From Clavibacter michiganensis (lineage in GTDB: Bacteria; Actinomycetota; Actinomycetes; Actinomycetales; Microbacteriaceae), in contig MDHJ01000001.1 in assembly GCA_002150995.1 (NCBI GenBank), forward strand, positions 186,001 to 250,000: a DNA stretch of 64,000 nucleotides. The letters run 5' to 3'. Positions 63,824 through 64,000 of the stretch are shown piece by piece. The translations under genes were made by a program, and so were the position numbers. Position 1 is the first letter of the stretch. The number at the start of each line of letters is the position of its first letter. The notes below the pieces were generated by a model. The model did no database searches. It was given only the letters and a program-made list of their open reading frames with translations, and was not told where the DNA came from.

Positions 63824-64000
63824 ATGACCGGCCCCGATCCCACCCCGTCCACCGACCGCGCGACCCCCGGCGAGGCGAGCGCCGCGCCCCGCGTCAAGAG
63901 GTGGGTCTTCTGGCCCGCGGCGGGGATCGTGCTGACGTTCGTGGCGTTCACCCTCATCGCGCCGAGCGCCGCCGAGTCGATGTTCTCGACCCTCCAGAGC
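63824..64000 (+). CDS. BCCT-family transporter, 5' part only
   Basis: 59 codons to the window edge: MTGPDPTPSTDRATP soluble start, then KRWVFWPAAGIVLTFVAFTLIAPSAAESMFSTLQS, matching the first helix of BCCT (betaine/carnitine/choline) transporters. These move osmoprotectants with sodium or protons. The rest is outside the window, so the call rests on the N-terminus alone. Confidence 0.75.
   Translation, partial: MTGPDPTPSTDRATPGEASAAPRVKRWVFWPAAGIVLTFVAFTLIAPSAAESMFSTLQS

Noticed and set aside
60397..63957. Very long minus-strand open frame (over 1100 codons) opposite the radical SAM and RNase J genes
   Set aside because: It is the antisense shadow of two well-identified genes; composition is His/Asp/Arg/Gly-rich with no domain.

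Overview
The window looks like chromosomal DNA from a high-GC actinobacterium of the family Microbacteriaceae, most likely Clavibacter or a close relative. This rests on the very high GC content, the family mix (Lsr2-like protein, HspR/HAIR-controlled clpB, Asp23/AmaP operon, Rv2578c-type radical SAM protein, RNase J) and a plant-sugar catabolic repertoire. I saw no rRNA, tRNA, CRISPR array, IS element or prophage. The genus is an inference from memory.

Layout. 1-10264: partial lipoprotein, secreted protein, divergent DMT exporter/TetR pair, degenerate SDR, YceI-like protein, two ECF sigma/partner operons, MFS exporter and three small genes. 10296-17228: LacI regulator facing a sugar ABC operon (binding lipoprotein, two permeases, GH3 glycosidase). 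17277-26398: divergent regulator/oxidoreductase pairs (NmrA/TetR and two XRE/SDR pairs), a serine hydrolase, rhodanese, Lrp, P-loop kinase and HSL-type esterase. 26498-31454: GH51 arabinofuranosidase, phosphoribosyltransferase, GNAT, Lsr2-like protein and a CobW-like protein behind a Zur-type box. 31503-36613: zinc uptake (aztA divergent from aztB-aztD-aztC-aztD2). 36758-43507: thioredoxin-reductase-like flavoprotein, ClpB-type disaggregase and an unusual ABC cassette with three different membrane proteins and a small secreted protein. 43755-54826: GH36 alpha-galactosidase, aldo/keto reductase, dipeptidase, GNAT, DUF2207-type protein, LpqF-like serine hydrolase and Tat-exported DUF1906 protein. 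55090-64000: Asp23/AmaP operon, AraC regulator, Tat ferritin-like protein, spore-photoproduct-lyase-like radical SAM protein, RNase J and the start of a BCCT transporter.

Three window-wide signals stand out. First, six genes are each broken by one apparently missing G/C, and adding one base restores a family-typical C-terminus; this looks like consensus error rather than decay, so these six are annotated as single genes. Second, more than twenty start codons sit 6-8 nt behind a NANNNT (often TANNNT) hexamer, the layout of leaderless actinobacterial transcripts, and this fixes many starts. Third, the palindrome GGATCC is several-fold more frequent than composition predicts.

Functionally the window combines plant-oligosaccharide use (GH3, GH51, GH36, sugar ABC importer, LacI-type operators), zinc acquisition, envelope/stress functions and redox enzymes with dedicated local regulators.
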